Both the position numbers and the translations under genes were made by a program. The notes below the pieces were generated by a model. It saw only the letters and a list, made by a program, of their open reading frames with translations. It ran no database searches and was not told where the DNA came from. From an uncultured Prevotellaceae bacterium (GTDB lineage Bacteria > Bacteroidota > Bacteroidia > Bacteroidales > Bacteroidaceae): DNA of 32,455 nt. Of this stretch, positions 14,870 through 23,261 are shown piece by piece. The stretch lies in assembly GCA_902789415.1 (NCBI GenBank), contig CADAOD010000032.1:1-32455 (forward strand), in the 5' to 3' direction. Each line of letters opens with the position of its first letter. Within the stretch, counting starts at the first letter, position 1.

Positions 14870-17800
14870 TTATGCGTCTCTATCTATTTTCTTAATAATA
14901 CTTTTAGGGGCCTCCTTCATGTGACTGTTAGGATTGGCTACATTCAGCAGCGATGGGCTGAATACCACAAACGATATCACGAATACCAGCATCAGCAGGC
15001 TCCACAGTACGTAGTGCAGCACACTCTCGCCTGTGATAGAGCGAACCTGATCGGTAACATCGTTAAGCAAGCCAAACTTTGACCCCTTGAACTTATACGA
15101 ACGGGCCTTAAAGGTGTAGTACAGTGGTTCTATCAAGTTTGATTTCACATCGTTTTCCAACACTTCGGATATCAGTCGGCTGTCGGCCTTCTCGTTACCA
15201 CGGAAATCGGTGAGGTGACAAACTAGCATATAGATAAGCGTGATAACAATAACGGCGATATTAAACAGCATGGGGTGCGACGCGCCTATATACTTTAATA
15301 TTATAATAGGTATAAAGCACGTAAACGCGCCCACCAATCCCCACAGGAACGAGAACATAAAGTCGTAGCCCTTAAAGAACGAACGGGTGGCCACAATCAG
15401 TCCAGTCATACCGCCCAAAGGCAAACCGATACTGATAAAGGTATGCGTGAGGATATACTCGGGATTGGTTACACCGAATATCAACACAAACAGCAACCAG
15501 ATACCGCTAAGACTATAGAAGGCTGTACGCCATATCTTCTCCTTGGTTTTAGCGCGATTCCAACTGTCCTTTACAAACTTTACACGGCGCTGGGTCTCAT
15601 CGCGAGCATCAATAAAGCGCTTGTAGTAACGCTGCGACGGATCGATTCTTCCCATCGCCATCAGCCAGTCTTCAACGGCATGCTCGTACGAGTACTCTAC
15701 GGTAAAGTCGGCATTGGGGTCTTCGTGATAGAACACCGCCATCCACTGTCCCATCGAGCCATTGCGGATTTCGTTTCGGAACGCCTGCATCTTCTTGGCC
15801 TGCAGGTTACGACCGTCGGCATACTCAATACCGTCGCCCATCATATAAGTTGGCGTAACACCTAAGATACGACAGAAACGATACACGGCCGTTTTCACAT
15901 CGTAAGCACCCATACGCTCGTTATTCTCGTCGCTCTTAAAGTCGAAGCAGCGCTTATGCTCGTTGTACATCTGTGTCCAACCATGCAGTTGGGCATAGTA
16001 GGCAAAACGTCCATCAAGCTCGGTAAAGTCCTTCATCTCCTCCTCAAACTCTTTCTCGCTCAGGTTCTGTGCCTTGTGTAAGCGCTCGTTCAGCAGCTCG
16101 CCCACCTGCATGGGGGTAAAGGCGCCGGCCAGATCGTAGGCCGATTCGCGATTCAGGTTATAAAGCACCTTATAAGCCAGGTTTCGTGAGTATGACTGCC
16201 CCAGCGTCATGATGCGCAGACTCTCGCAAGCCATCTGATCCTCGTGGCTGTACATCCAGGCCAGCAGTCGTCCGTCGGTCAGACTATGCCACTCGTCTTC
16301 GGTAATATCGTCATGACTGAAAGCGCTCACGATATCGTTGATAGTAGCCGAAGGATGCTTTATCATGAACGGTATCTCAGGATCCACCTCGAGTACTATC
16401 TTCATGATAGCTACACGTACCTGCTCCTTATTGTTATAATCGATACCCTTAAAGTAAGAACGCAAACGATCCACATCGCAACTGGTGTGGGTTTCGACAT
16501 ACAGATAGAAGGTATCGTTTGGCGCAGCCAGCGAAATTGCGTAATCGTCCTGATTGCTCAGCAACGAGATACAAACCGCATGTATATCCTCGCAGTTATT
16601 GCCGCGCGCATCTCTATAAGGATAGGCAGGATCCATCGCATAGAGCGATGCCATCAATCCGGCACGCTGATCGATAGGATACTTTTTAGAGATGATATCT
16701 TTTACAATGGTGCTCAGCTTGTTGTTTCCGCAAGCATCCAACCACTGGGTGATACGTCCGTTATACAGATAGCCGATAGCCAAACGCTCGTTGGCTAACA
16801 GCATAGGTACCAGCTCCTGCACGTTCTCGGCCACCAGGTTACGCTCTGGGTCGACCACGAAGCTCTGGTACTTCAGGAATGGCGACGACAGGTCGACCTT
16901 CGGGCTCTCGCCTAAGAACCACTGCTCAACCTGCTCGTAACCCCAACGGTTAATGGGGTTAACCACCGTAAGACCCATTACCAGCAGCTTAACACGCTCT
17001 GGCAACTCGTTCATACGTGGTATGCGTCCCTCGTTCTTCTGGCGCATCATCACACGCTCGTTGGTACTCATGGGACTCTCGCCCAACCACAAGGTCATCA
17101 AGCTGATACCCAACGAGTAGTAGTCGGCCTTAGGCGAAATCTCTACCACACCATCGATAACGTCGGCATACATTTCGGGCGCCGCATAGATAGGCGTACG
17201 GGCCTGAGTGGTTTTGTGTGCCTTACCGTCTTCTTCCAGCATGCTCGAAATACCGAAATCGCCCAAAACCAATTCGTTATGGTCCTTATCTCGGAAGAAG
17301 AAGTTGCCTGGTTTGATATCCTTATGCAAAATTTTAAGCTGATGACAGTAAGCCAAGGCGGCGGCACTCTGCAGGGCTATACGACGGAATTTCTCCATAT
17401 CGCCCCCCAGATGGTATTCGGCCATTGAGCCACCCTGCAGGTACTCCATCAACTCGTAGTAGCGGTGCTTGCCATCAACGTAGGTCCTACCAAAGTCGTA
17501 CACCTTCACTACCATCTCAAAGTCGAAGTTCAATACCGTCTTCAGAATCTTACGGTCGACATCAAAGTTGGGATAGTAAACCTTCAGTACGTATTCCTTA
17601 CCATCCTTCTCAACCAAGAATACCTCGGCCTCGCCCGTGTTCTCGCTCAGCACCGAAACACGACGGTACTCCTGGCCCTTCAGCGTGTAGATATTCTCAT
17701 CAATCTGACTGCGCTGCATGCGCTGTTTCTTAGCTCGGTCGGCATTGCTGGCCGATGAGATAATAGAGATATTTACATTGGGGCGAACTTGAGCTTGAGC

Positions 17801-18178
17801 CTGCGGCTGGGCACCACGCATAGTACTTCCAACAGAAGGCGCTGCAGGTTTGGGCGCAGCAGGCTGTGGGGCAGCAGGTCGGGGTACAACCGGCTGATTA
17901 AGACCGGGAGCACGCACGGTACCATCCAGCGCCTGGGGTGCTGCTGGCTGCGGTATTACAGGTCGGGGTTGCGGCGCTGCTGTTTTTGGAGCAGCAGGCT
18001 GTGGGGCATCCATCTTAGGCATATCAATGCGGATGGTGCCATCAAGTGGCTTTTGGGGCTCCTCGGCTTTTGGAGGAGTGGGCTGTGGAAAATCAAAGTT
18101 GGTGGCACGTACGGTCTTATCAACGTTCACCTCTTCGTTTTCGTTAACCTTATTTTGTGGAGTTCGTACCGTACTCAT
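14870..18178 (-). CDS. Membrane-anchored serine/threonine protein kinase with proline-rich, TxR-repeat tail
   Basis: A 1102-residue protein. Residues 1-150 are a Pro/Ala/Gln-rich tail with five T-[VIM]-R motifs (T3, T22, T48, T87, T119) and the peptide VRPNVNISIISSASNADR (131-148), similar to one in the FHA protein. The kinase domain (about 165-425) has K199 in YVLKVYY, the catalytic loop HKDIKPGN (285-292, D287), DFG (307-309), an activation loop with T328 and APE (333-335). HKD replaces the usual HRD. About 450 residues of unrecognised, mainly helical sequence follow. Four hydrophobic helices lie at about 885-990 and one at about 1053-1075, so the kinase should face the cytoplasm. Its stop-start junction with the zinc-ribbon gene is TAATG, implying coupled translation. 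No PASTA or other known sensor domain is seen. Confidence 0.92.
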   Translation of the reverse strand: MSTVRTPQNKVNENEEVNVDKTVRATNFDFPQPTPPKAEEPQKPLDGTIRIDMPKMDAPQPAAPKTAAPQPRPVIPQPAAPQALDGTVRAPGLNQPVVPRPAAPQPAAPKPAAPSVGSTMRGAQPQAQAQVRPNVNISIISSASNADRAKKQRMQRSQIDENIYTLKGQEYRRVSVLSENTGEAEVFLVEKDGKEYVLKVYYPNFDVDRKILKTVLNFDFEMVVKVYDFGRTYVDGKHRYYELMEYLQGGSMAEYHLGGDMEKFRRIALQSAAALAYCHQLKILHKDIKPGNFFFRDKDHNELVLGDFGISSMLEEDGKAHKTTQARTPIYAAPEMYADVIDGVVEISPKADYYSLGISLMTLWLGESPMSTNERVMMRQKNEGRIPRMNELPERVKLLVMGLTVVNPINRWGYEQVEQWFLGESPKVDLSSPFLKYQSFVVDPERNLVAENVQELVPMLLANERLAIGYLYNGRITQWLDACGNNKLSTIVKDIISKKYPIDQRAGLMASLYAMDPAYPYRDARGNNCEDIHAVCISLLSNQDDYAISLAAPNDTFYLYVETHTSCDVDRLRSYFKGIDYNNKEQVRVAIMKIVLEVDPEIPFMIKHPSATINDIVSAFSHDDITEDEWHSLTDGRLLAWMYSHEDQMACESLRIMTLGQSYSRNLAYKVLYNLNRESAYDLAGAFTPMQVGELLNERLHKAQNLSEKEFEEEMKDFTELDGRFAYYAQLHGWTQMYNEHKRCFDFKSDENNERMGAYDVKTAVYRFCRILGVTPTYMMGDGIEYADGRNLQAKKMQAFRNEIRNGSMGQWMAVFYHEDPNADFTVEYSYEHAVEDWLMAMGRIDPSQRYYKRFIDARDETQRRVKFVKDSWNRAKTKEKIWRTAFYSLSGIWLLFVLIFGVTNPEYILTHTFISIGLPLGGMTGLIVATRSFFKGYDFMFSFLWGLVGAFTCFIPIIILKYIGASHPMLFNIAVIVITLIYMLVCHLTDFRGNEKADSRLISEVLENDVKSNLIEPLYYTFKARSYKFKGSKFGLLNDVTDQVRSITGESVLHYVLWSLLMLVFVISFVVFSPSLLNVANPNSHMKEAPKSIIKKIDRDA

Positions 18179-19101
18179 TAGATATCGTCTTTAATTTCTT
18201 TTTTCGTTCCTTTGCCAAGAATAATCCATTTTCCGCCCATCTGCGGTTTGGCACATCCGCAGGGACTTGAGTGGAGCGCATGCTTAAAGTTGCACTGCCA
18301 TGCCAGACGTACACCCTGAGGTTTGCAAGCCATAGCATAGTTACGCACCTGGGCTGGCTTTTCCTGCGGCAACTGCGCCATCTGATCTAACAGTCGCGAT
18401 AGCATCTCCATACGCTCAAGCTTCTTCTTATCGTGTTCGTCCTTGCTCATCACCTTATGGTCGGTCAGGTTGGCATCTACACGATCCAAGCCACGATCCT
18501 GGGCCAGCAACATCAGCACGCGCTGGCGCAACTCCTGACTCTTACGGTCGCGTTCCTTATCCTGCTCGGTAACATAAGGCATCTGCAGGTCTAACTTCTG
18601 GATTTCTTCGGCCAGTTTCTGCATCTGCTGGTACTCGGGCATTTCCATCACCTTCTCCTTCAGCAGGCGCGCCTCTTCGGTAAGTGCTGTGCCACACTGC
18701 TTGCAGAACGAGAAATCGTTATGGGTACCACAAACAGGACAATCGATTCCACCTACCGGACTACCACACTCAGGACAGTACGACTCGGCGCCATGCAGGA
18801 AAGAGCCGCAGAATGAGCACACGTCCTTGCGGATATAGTGGCGACAACTCTCGCAGAAATCGGCGTCGGCATCGACAGCAGCCCCGCAATAGGGACAGGT
18901 GGCCATACCGATAGGCTCGCCACACGAGGCACAGTATAGTGCTTCGGGCTCGTTAATTGTGCCACAATGAGGACATTGGATACCATTGGCCGTATTGGCC
19001 TGCATAGCTTGCTGATACTGAGGTTGCTGTGCAGAGTGCTCGCGATAGAGCGGCTCGGCACCACGGTTTATACGATCTTGGTTTTGTGTACTATCGTTCA
19101 T
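18178..19101 (-). CDS. Four-zinc-ribbon protein, first gene of the kinase-AAA-FHA-PP2C cluster
   Basis: A 307-residue soluble protein. Eight CxxC pairs form four zinc ribbons: C43/46 with C57/60, C69/72 with C83/86, C95/98 with C109/112, and C121/124 with C133/136. A charged helical, probably coiled-coil region (about 140-250) follows. The C-terminus has more cysteines (WQCNF, PCGCAKPQ). The ribbons resemble the single ribbons at the N-termini of the AAA and FHA proteins (for example YCDQCGQQL and FCKWCGQQL there), suggesting a shared adaptor role. Its last base overlaps the kinase start in a TAATG junction. No enzymatic domain is visible; a scaffold or adaptor function is inference. Confidence 0.85.
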   Translation of the reverse strand: MNDSTQNQDRINRGAEPLYREHSAQQPQYQQAMQANTANGIQCPHCGTINEPEALYCASCGEPIGMATCPYCGAAVDADADFCESCRHYIRKDVCSFCGSFLHGAESYCPECGSPVGGIDCPVCGTHNDFSFCKQCGTALTEEARLLKEKVMEMPEYQQMQKLAEEIQKLDLQMPYVTEQDKERDRKSQELRQRVLMLLAQDRGLDRVDANLTDHKVMSKDEHDKKKLERMEMLSRLLDQMAQLPQEKPAQVRNYAMACKPQGVRLAWQCNFKHALHSSPCGCAKPQMGGKWIILGKGTKKEIKDDI

Positions 19102-19131
19102 CGTTGTTGGAATTTTAACTTAAGTTAGGTG

Positions 19132-19162
19132 CAAAGTTAAATAAAAAAATCAATCAAACAAA
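19132..19162 (-). promoter_or_regulatory. Promoter of the zinc-ribbon/kinase/AAA/FHA/PP2C cluster
   Basis: The minus strand reads TTTG (19159-19162), a 19-nt spacer and TAACTTTG (19132-19139). Both elements match the Bacteroidetes consensus fully. The -33 element lies inside the T-tract of the upstream terminator. The leader to the ATG at 19101 is about 25 nt. This is the only strong promoter I see for the same-strand run that ends at 6291. Confidence 0.8.
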
Positions 19163-19193
19163 AAAAACCGCCGTAAATTTACATTTACGACGG
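19161..19193 (-). terminator. Intrinsic terminator after the M13 peptidase gene
   Basis: On the minus strand an 11-bp stem (arms 19183-19193 and 19168-19178, one G-T pair) closes a GTAA loop and is followed by a run of at least seven T. It begins about 26 nt past the peptidase stop codon. Confidence 0.85.
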
Positions 19194-19219
19194 CAAAATT
19201 CTTATTTTTTTGTTAAATA

Positions 19220-21253
19220 TTACCACAATTCAAGGCGTTCCTGCTTAGGAATGAACATTTTGTCGCCCTCTTTCACGCCAAATGCCTCGTACCAGGCATC
19301 GATGTGAGGCAGCGCGCCATTTACACGCCAACGACCCAGCGAGTGAGGATCACTCTTGGTGCGGTTGCGGATCTCGGCCTCGGTAATGTTACTAGCCCAT
19401 ACACCTGCATAAGCGTGGAAGAAACGCTGATCGGCTGTCAGCCCATTCTTCTCACCCAGAGGGTTGCGCTTTGTAGCATTCTTATAGGCAGCCCATGCTA
19501 CCTGCAGACCACCGTGGTCGGCCAGATTCTCACCCAAAGTCAGTCGACCGTTACCATTCAAGTCGGGCAGCACCTTGATAGCGCTAAAGAAGTCGGCATA
19601 CTTATCGGTACGCTCTGTAAAGTTCTTTGCATCAGTTTCCTTCCACCAGTCGTGCATATTTCCGTCCTTATCAAACTGACGACCCTGATCATCAAATCCG
19701 TGAGTCATTTCGTGACCGATAACCACGCCAATAGCGCCATAGTTAAAGGCATCGTCGGCAGTCATATCAAAGAATGGATACTGCAGAATACCTGCTGGGA
19801 AGCAGATTTCGTTGGTAGTTGGGTTATAGTAAGCATTCACGGTCTGTGGTGTCATGTGCCAATCGTCGCGGTCAACGGGTTTACCTACGGTATGCTCGAT
19901 GTTATATGCGTTCCAGAACTTAGCACAAGCCTCCATATTCTCGTAATAAGATTTCGCAGGATCAATCTCCAATTTTGAGATATCGGTCCACTTATCGGGA
20001 TAACCCACTTTTACATAGAAGCTATTCAATTTGAGCAGGGCATTAACCTTAGTACTATCGTCCATCCAGTTCTGGGCTGCGATACGCTCACCAAGAGCAA
20101 TCTGCAGGTTTTTAATAAGGGTAATCATGCGCTGCTTAGCAGCCTCGGGGAAGTACTTCTCGGCATAAATCTTACCAAGAGCCTCGCCCATTACACGCTC
20201 TACCTGACCGGTGCTACGCTTCCACAATGGGTGATTCTGCTTGCGACCAGCCTTAATCTTACCATAGAAGTCGAAACTCTCGGCCACAGTAGCGTCACTC
20301 AGATAGTTTGCGGCATCCTCAATCAGTCCCCACTCTATCACGTCGCGATACTCGGCGGGCTTCAGGGCACCTACAACCTTATTGGCGCCATCCAGGAATT
20401 CGGGCTGACCAACAATCATCTCCTGCAGGTACTTGGTGTCGATACCCTTGGCATTCATCACCTTTACCAAAGGCAGGTTAGGATACTTTGCCTCGAACTC
20501 CTGCAGAGTCATCTTGTTGTAGTTAGCCTCAGGATCGCGCAGCTCGGTACGGCTTCTACTTACCTTGGCCAGCGCGGTCTCAATCTTCATCACGTTCTGC
20601 ATTTTCTTAGTTGCAGCACTCTTGCTGAAACCAAACAGCTGGAACATTTTTACAACGTGCTTCTTAAAGGCCTCGCGAATGTTGGCAGTAGCCTTATCGT
20701 TATCCAGATAGTACTCCTTCTGTCCGAGTGTAAGTCCGCTCTGGTAAACGTTCAGAATGTTCTGTGTAGCATTCTTCTCATCGGCACCAAATCCTGCATA
20801 GAAGAACTCCTGCTCACCGTAAGGAGCCAGCTCAAGCTGGATAGCCAGCAGCTGCTTAACGGTTTTGGCAGCCTCAAGTTTCTTAATAAGTGGCATAACG
20901 GGAGCTACACCCTCCTTATTACGACGTGTAGAGTCCATAGCCAATTTATAAAGATCGCTCAGTTTCTGCTCGATAGTACCCTTTGTGTAGGTATTGCTCT
21001 GCAGTTCCTTCAAGATACCGTTAATGCGCTTGTCGTTATCCTCCTGCAAACGGTCGAAACTACCATAGCGCGAATAAGCTCCTGGCAGTGGATTATTCTT
21101 CATCCAGCCACCACAGGCATACTCATAGAAGTCGTCGCCAGGACGAACATTCTTGTTAAAATCGGCCTCGTTCAAGCCTGATCCCAGCTCGGTCTGAGCC
21201 ATCATCATCATTGAGACAGATGCCATCGTCATCATTGTTAAAAATCTTTTCAT
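19220..21253 (-). CDS. M13 family metallopeptidase (neprilysin/PepO-like), exported
   Basis: A 677-residue zinc endopeptidase of the M13 family. The N-terminus MKRFLTMMTMASVSMMMMAQ is a signal peptide, probably cleaved near residue 20, so the enzyme acts in the periplasm or at the outer membrane. The zinc site is HEMTH (H514, E515, H518) with E575 of GENLADHGG as third ligand. The substrate-binding NAYYNP motif is at 473-478. The length matches the bacterial PepO family (about 630-690). The protein ends in ERLELW, where eukaryotic relatives have CxxW. It is 13 nt downstream of the ABC-F gene and ends at a strong terminator. M13 enzymes cut short peptides; the substrate here is unknown. Confidence 0.93.
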   Translation of the reverse strand: MKRFLTMMTMASVSMMMMAQTELGSGLNEADFNKNVRPGDDFYEYACGGWMKNNPLPGAYSRYGSFDRLQEDNDKRINGILKELQSNTYTKGTIEQKLSDLYKLAMDSTRRNKEGVAPVMPLIKKLEAAKTVKQLLAIQLELAPYGEQEFFYAGFGADEKNATQNILNVYQSGLTLGQKEYYLDNDKATANIREAFKKHVVKMFQLFGFSKSAATKKMQNVMKIETALAKVSRSRTELRDPEANYNKMTLQEFEAKYPNLPLVKVMNAKGIDTKYLQEMIVGQPEFLDGANKVVGALKPAEYRDVIEWGLIEDAANYLSDATVAESFDFYGKIKAGRKQNHPLWKRSTGQVERVMGEALGKIYAEKYFPEAAKQRMITLIKNLQIALGERIAAQNWMDDSTKVNALLKLNSFYVKVGYPDKWTDISKLEIDPAKSYYENMEACAKFWNAYNIEHTVGKPVDRDDWHMTPQTVNAYYNPTTNEICFPAGILQYPFFDMTADDAFNYGAIGVVIGHEMTHGFDDQGRQFDKDGNMHDWWKETDAKNFTERTDKYADFFSAIKVLPDLNGNGRLTLGENLADHGGLQVAWAAYKNATKRNPLGEKNGLTADQRFFHAYAGVWASNITEAEIRNRTKSDPHSLGRWRVNGALPHIDAWYEAFGVKEGDKMFIPKQERLELW

Positions 21254-21266
21254 CGTTTTTTAGAGT

Positions 21267-23261
21267 TTATTGTGTTAATGATTCTAATTCTTCGCTTGCT
21301 TTCTCCCAGCGATCCACCTCCTCGTCCAAGTCACGCTTAACGCTGGTGTACTCGGTTACCATCGTCATATCCGACGCGTTCTCGGGCTGCATCAGCAACT
21401 CGTCGAGTTCCTTCAGGCGCTGTTCCATCTGCTCAATCTTGGCTTCGTGCTGTTTAATAGCTTTTTCCAAACGGTTCTTACGCTTCTGCAACTCCTTGTG
21501 CTCAGCATAGCTCAACACCTTATTTAAAGGTTCTTGTGGAATGTCTTTAGGAGCGTTATTTGTTCCCACGTTGGGAACGTTTTGTTCCCTAGTTGGGGAA
21601 ATATTATTCCCACGTTGGGAATTATTTATCTCTTTACCAAGCTGATTCAGATCGCTAATCTTTTTCGAACGCAGAAAGTCATAGATACCACCCAAGTGCT
21701 CGCGTACCTTACCACCACCAAACTCATACACCTTAGTTACCAATCCATCAAGGAACTCACGGTCGTGACTAACGATGATAGCTGTACCATCAAAGGCTTT
21801 GATGGCTTCCTTGAGCACATCCTTCGAGGGCATATCCAAGTGGTTGGTTGGCTCATCGAGTATCAGTAGGTTTACAGGCTCCAACAGCAATCTGATCATA
21901 GCCAATCGGCTACGTTCACCACCGCTAAGCACCTTAACCTTCTTGTCGCTCTCCTCACCGCCAAACATAAAGGCACCTAAGATGTCATTAATCTTTAAAC
22001 GTACCTCGCCTTTAGCCACATAGTCGATGGTTTGAAACACAGTCAGGTTCTCGTCCAGTAACTGGGCTTGGTTCTGAGCAAAATAGCCAATCTGGATATT
22101 ATGGCCAACCTTTAGATTGCCAGTAAAAGGAATCTCGCCCATAATACATTTAACAAGCGTTGATTTTCCCTCGCCGTTCTTACCAACAAAAGCCACTTTC
22201 TCGCCACGCTTGATGGTAAGCGACACATGATCGAAAACGGTATGAGCACCATAATCCTTGCGAACCTCATCGCAAATCACGGGATAATCGCCACTGCGCA
22301 AACAGGGAGGAAATTTCAGGTGCATGGCCGAATTATCAACCTCATCAATCTCGATGGGCACTATCTTCTCCAGCTGCTTTACCTTTTGCTGCACCTGTAC
22401 AGCCTTGGTAGCCTGATAACGGAAGCGCTCAATAAAAGCTTTCATCTCGGCCACTTCCTTCTGCTGATTTTCATAGGCTCGCAACTGCTGTTCGCGACGC
22501 TCCTTGCGCAGCACCACATACTCGTCGTACTTCACCTTATAATCGATTACCTTACCACACGATATCTCGAGCGTACGGTTGGACACATTATTAATAAAGG
22601 CGCGGTCGTGACTAACCAACACAACAGCACTTGAGCTCTGCGCCAGGAACTGCTCCAGCCACTGGATTGATTCGATATCCAGATGGTTGGTAGGCTCGTC
22701 GAGCAGCAGCACGTCGGGTTTCTGCAACAAAATCTTGGCCAACTCGATACGCATACGCCAACCGCCCGAGAATTCTGATGTGGGGCGCTCAAAATCGCTA
22801 CGTTCAAAACCTAAGCCGGTAAGCGTTCGCTCAATCTCAGCCTCGTAGTTCTCGGCACCCATCATCATATAACGCTCGTGCTCGGTAGTATATTTCTCAA
22901 TCAGTTGCATGTAGCTTTCGCTCTCGTAGTCGGTACGCTCGGCAAGCTCCTGATTCATCTTATCCAGGCGCTCCTTCATACGCGTGTTATCAGCAAAAGC
23001 TTTCTGTGCCTCTTCGCGCACAGTGGTATCATCTTGCAAAATCATCACCTGTGGCAGGTAGCCAACCTTGGTATCGTTAGGAACACTAACGGTGCCTGCG
23101 GTAGGCTTCTGCTTACCACACAAAACCTTGAGCATGGTAGATTTACCTGCTCCATTCTTACCCACAAGGGCTATGCGATCCTTGTCGTTAATGACGAAAC
23201 TGGCGCCATCAAACAAGGGTTTAATACCGAATTCAACCTTCAGTCCTTCTACTGATATCAT
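21267..23261 (-). CDS. ABC-F family ATPase, probable ribosome-associated factor
   Basis: A 664-residue protein with two ABC domains and no membrane segment. ABC1 has Walker A GKNGAGKS (34-41), signature FSGGWRMR and LLLDEPTNHLD. The inter-domain linker is charged and helical. ABC2 has GKNGEGKS, LSGGERSR and LILDEPTNHLD. A C-terminal coiled coil (about 580-664) closes the protein. ABC-F proteins act on the ribosome as translation factors or as antibiotic-protection factors. The housekeeping context favours a Uup/YdiF-like translation role, but resistance cannot be excluded. Between ABC2 and the coiled coil, residues 545-567 are encoded by three 22-nt palindromic repeats. The start overlaps the end of the LolA-like gene by 4 bases. 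Confidence 0.9.
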   Translation of the reverse strand: MISVEGLKVEFGIKPLFDGASFVINDKDRIALVGKNGAGKSTMLKVLCGKQKPTAGTVSVPNDTKVGYLPQVMILQDDTTVREEAQKAFADNTRMKERLDKMNQELAERTDYESESYMQLIEKYTTEHERYMMMGAENYEAEIERTLTGLGFERSDFERPTSEFSGGWRMRIELAKILLQKPDVLLLDEPTNHLDIESIQWLEQFLAQSSSAVVLVSHDRAFINNVSNRTLEISCGKVIDYKVKYDEYVVLRKERREQQLRAYENQQKEVAEMKAFIERFRYQATKAVQVQQKVKQLEKIVPIEIDEVDNSAMHLKFPPCLRSGDYPVICDEVRKDYGAHTVFDHVSLTIKRGEKVAFVGKNGEGKSTLVKCIMGEIPFTGNLKVGHNIQIGYFAQNQAQLLDENLTVFQTIDYVAKGEVRLKINDILGAFMFGGEESDKKVKVLSGGERSRLAMIRLLLEPVNLLILDEPTNHLDMPSKDVLKEAIKAFDGTAIIVSHDREFLDGLVTKVYEFGGGKVREHLGGIYDFLRSKKISDLNQLGKEINNSQRGNNISPTREQNVPNVGTNNAPKDIPQEPLNKVLSYAEHKELQKRKNRLEKAIKQHEAKIEQMEQRLKELDELLMQPENASDMTMVTEYTSVKRDLDEEVDRWEKASEELESLTQ
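21562..21627. repeat. Three tandem 22-nt palindrome-bearing repeats inside the ABC-F gene
   Basis: Copies start at 21562, 21584 and 21606, exactly 22 nt apart. Plus-strand cores are GTTCCCACGTTGGGAAC, GTTCCCTAGTTGGGGAA and ATTCCCACGTTGGGAAT. Copies 1 and 3 are perfect 7-bp inverted repeats around CGT; copy 2 is degenerate. Because 22 is not a multiple of three, each copy is read in a different frame, while three copies (66 nt) keep the gene open. Confidence 0.85.

Noticed and set aside
10012-19101. Type VI or type VII secretion locus
   Set aside because: Kinase, FHA, PP2C and CbxX-type AAA proteins occur in such systems, but no sheath, tube, baseplate, FtsK/EssC ATPase or WXG100 gene is present in the window.
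20231-21181. A 316-codon open frame on the plus strand
   Set aside because: It is antisense to the M13 peptidase gene, which has signal peptide, HEMTH and NAYYNP motifs. No promoter or family match supports the antisense frame.
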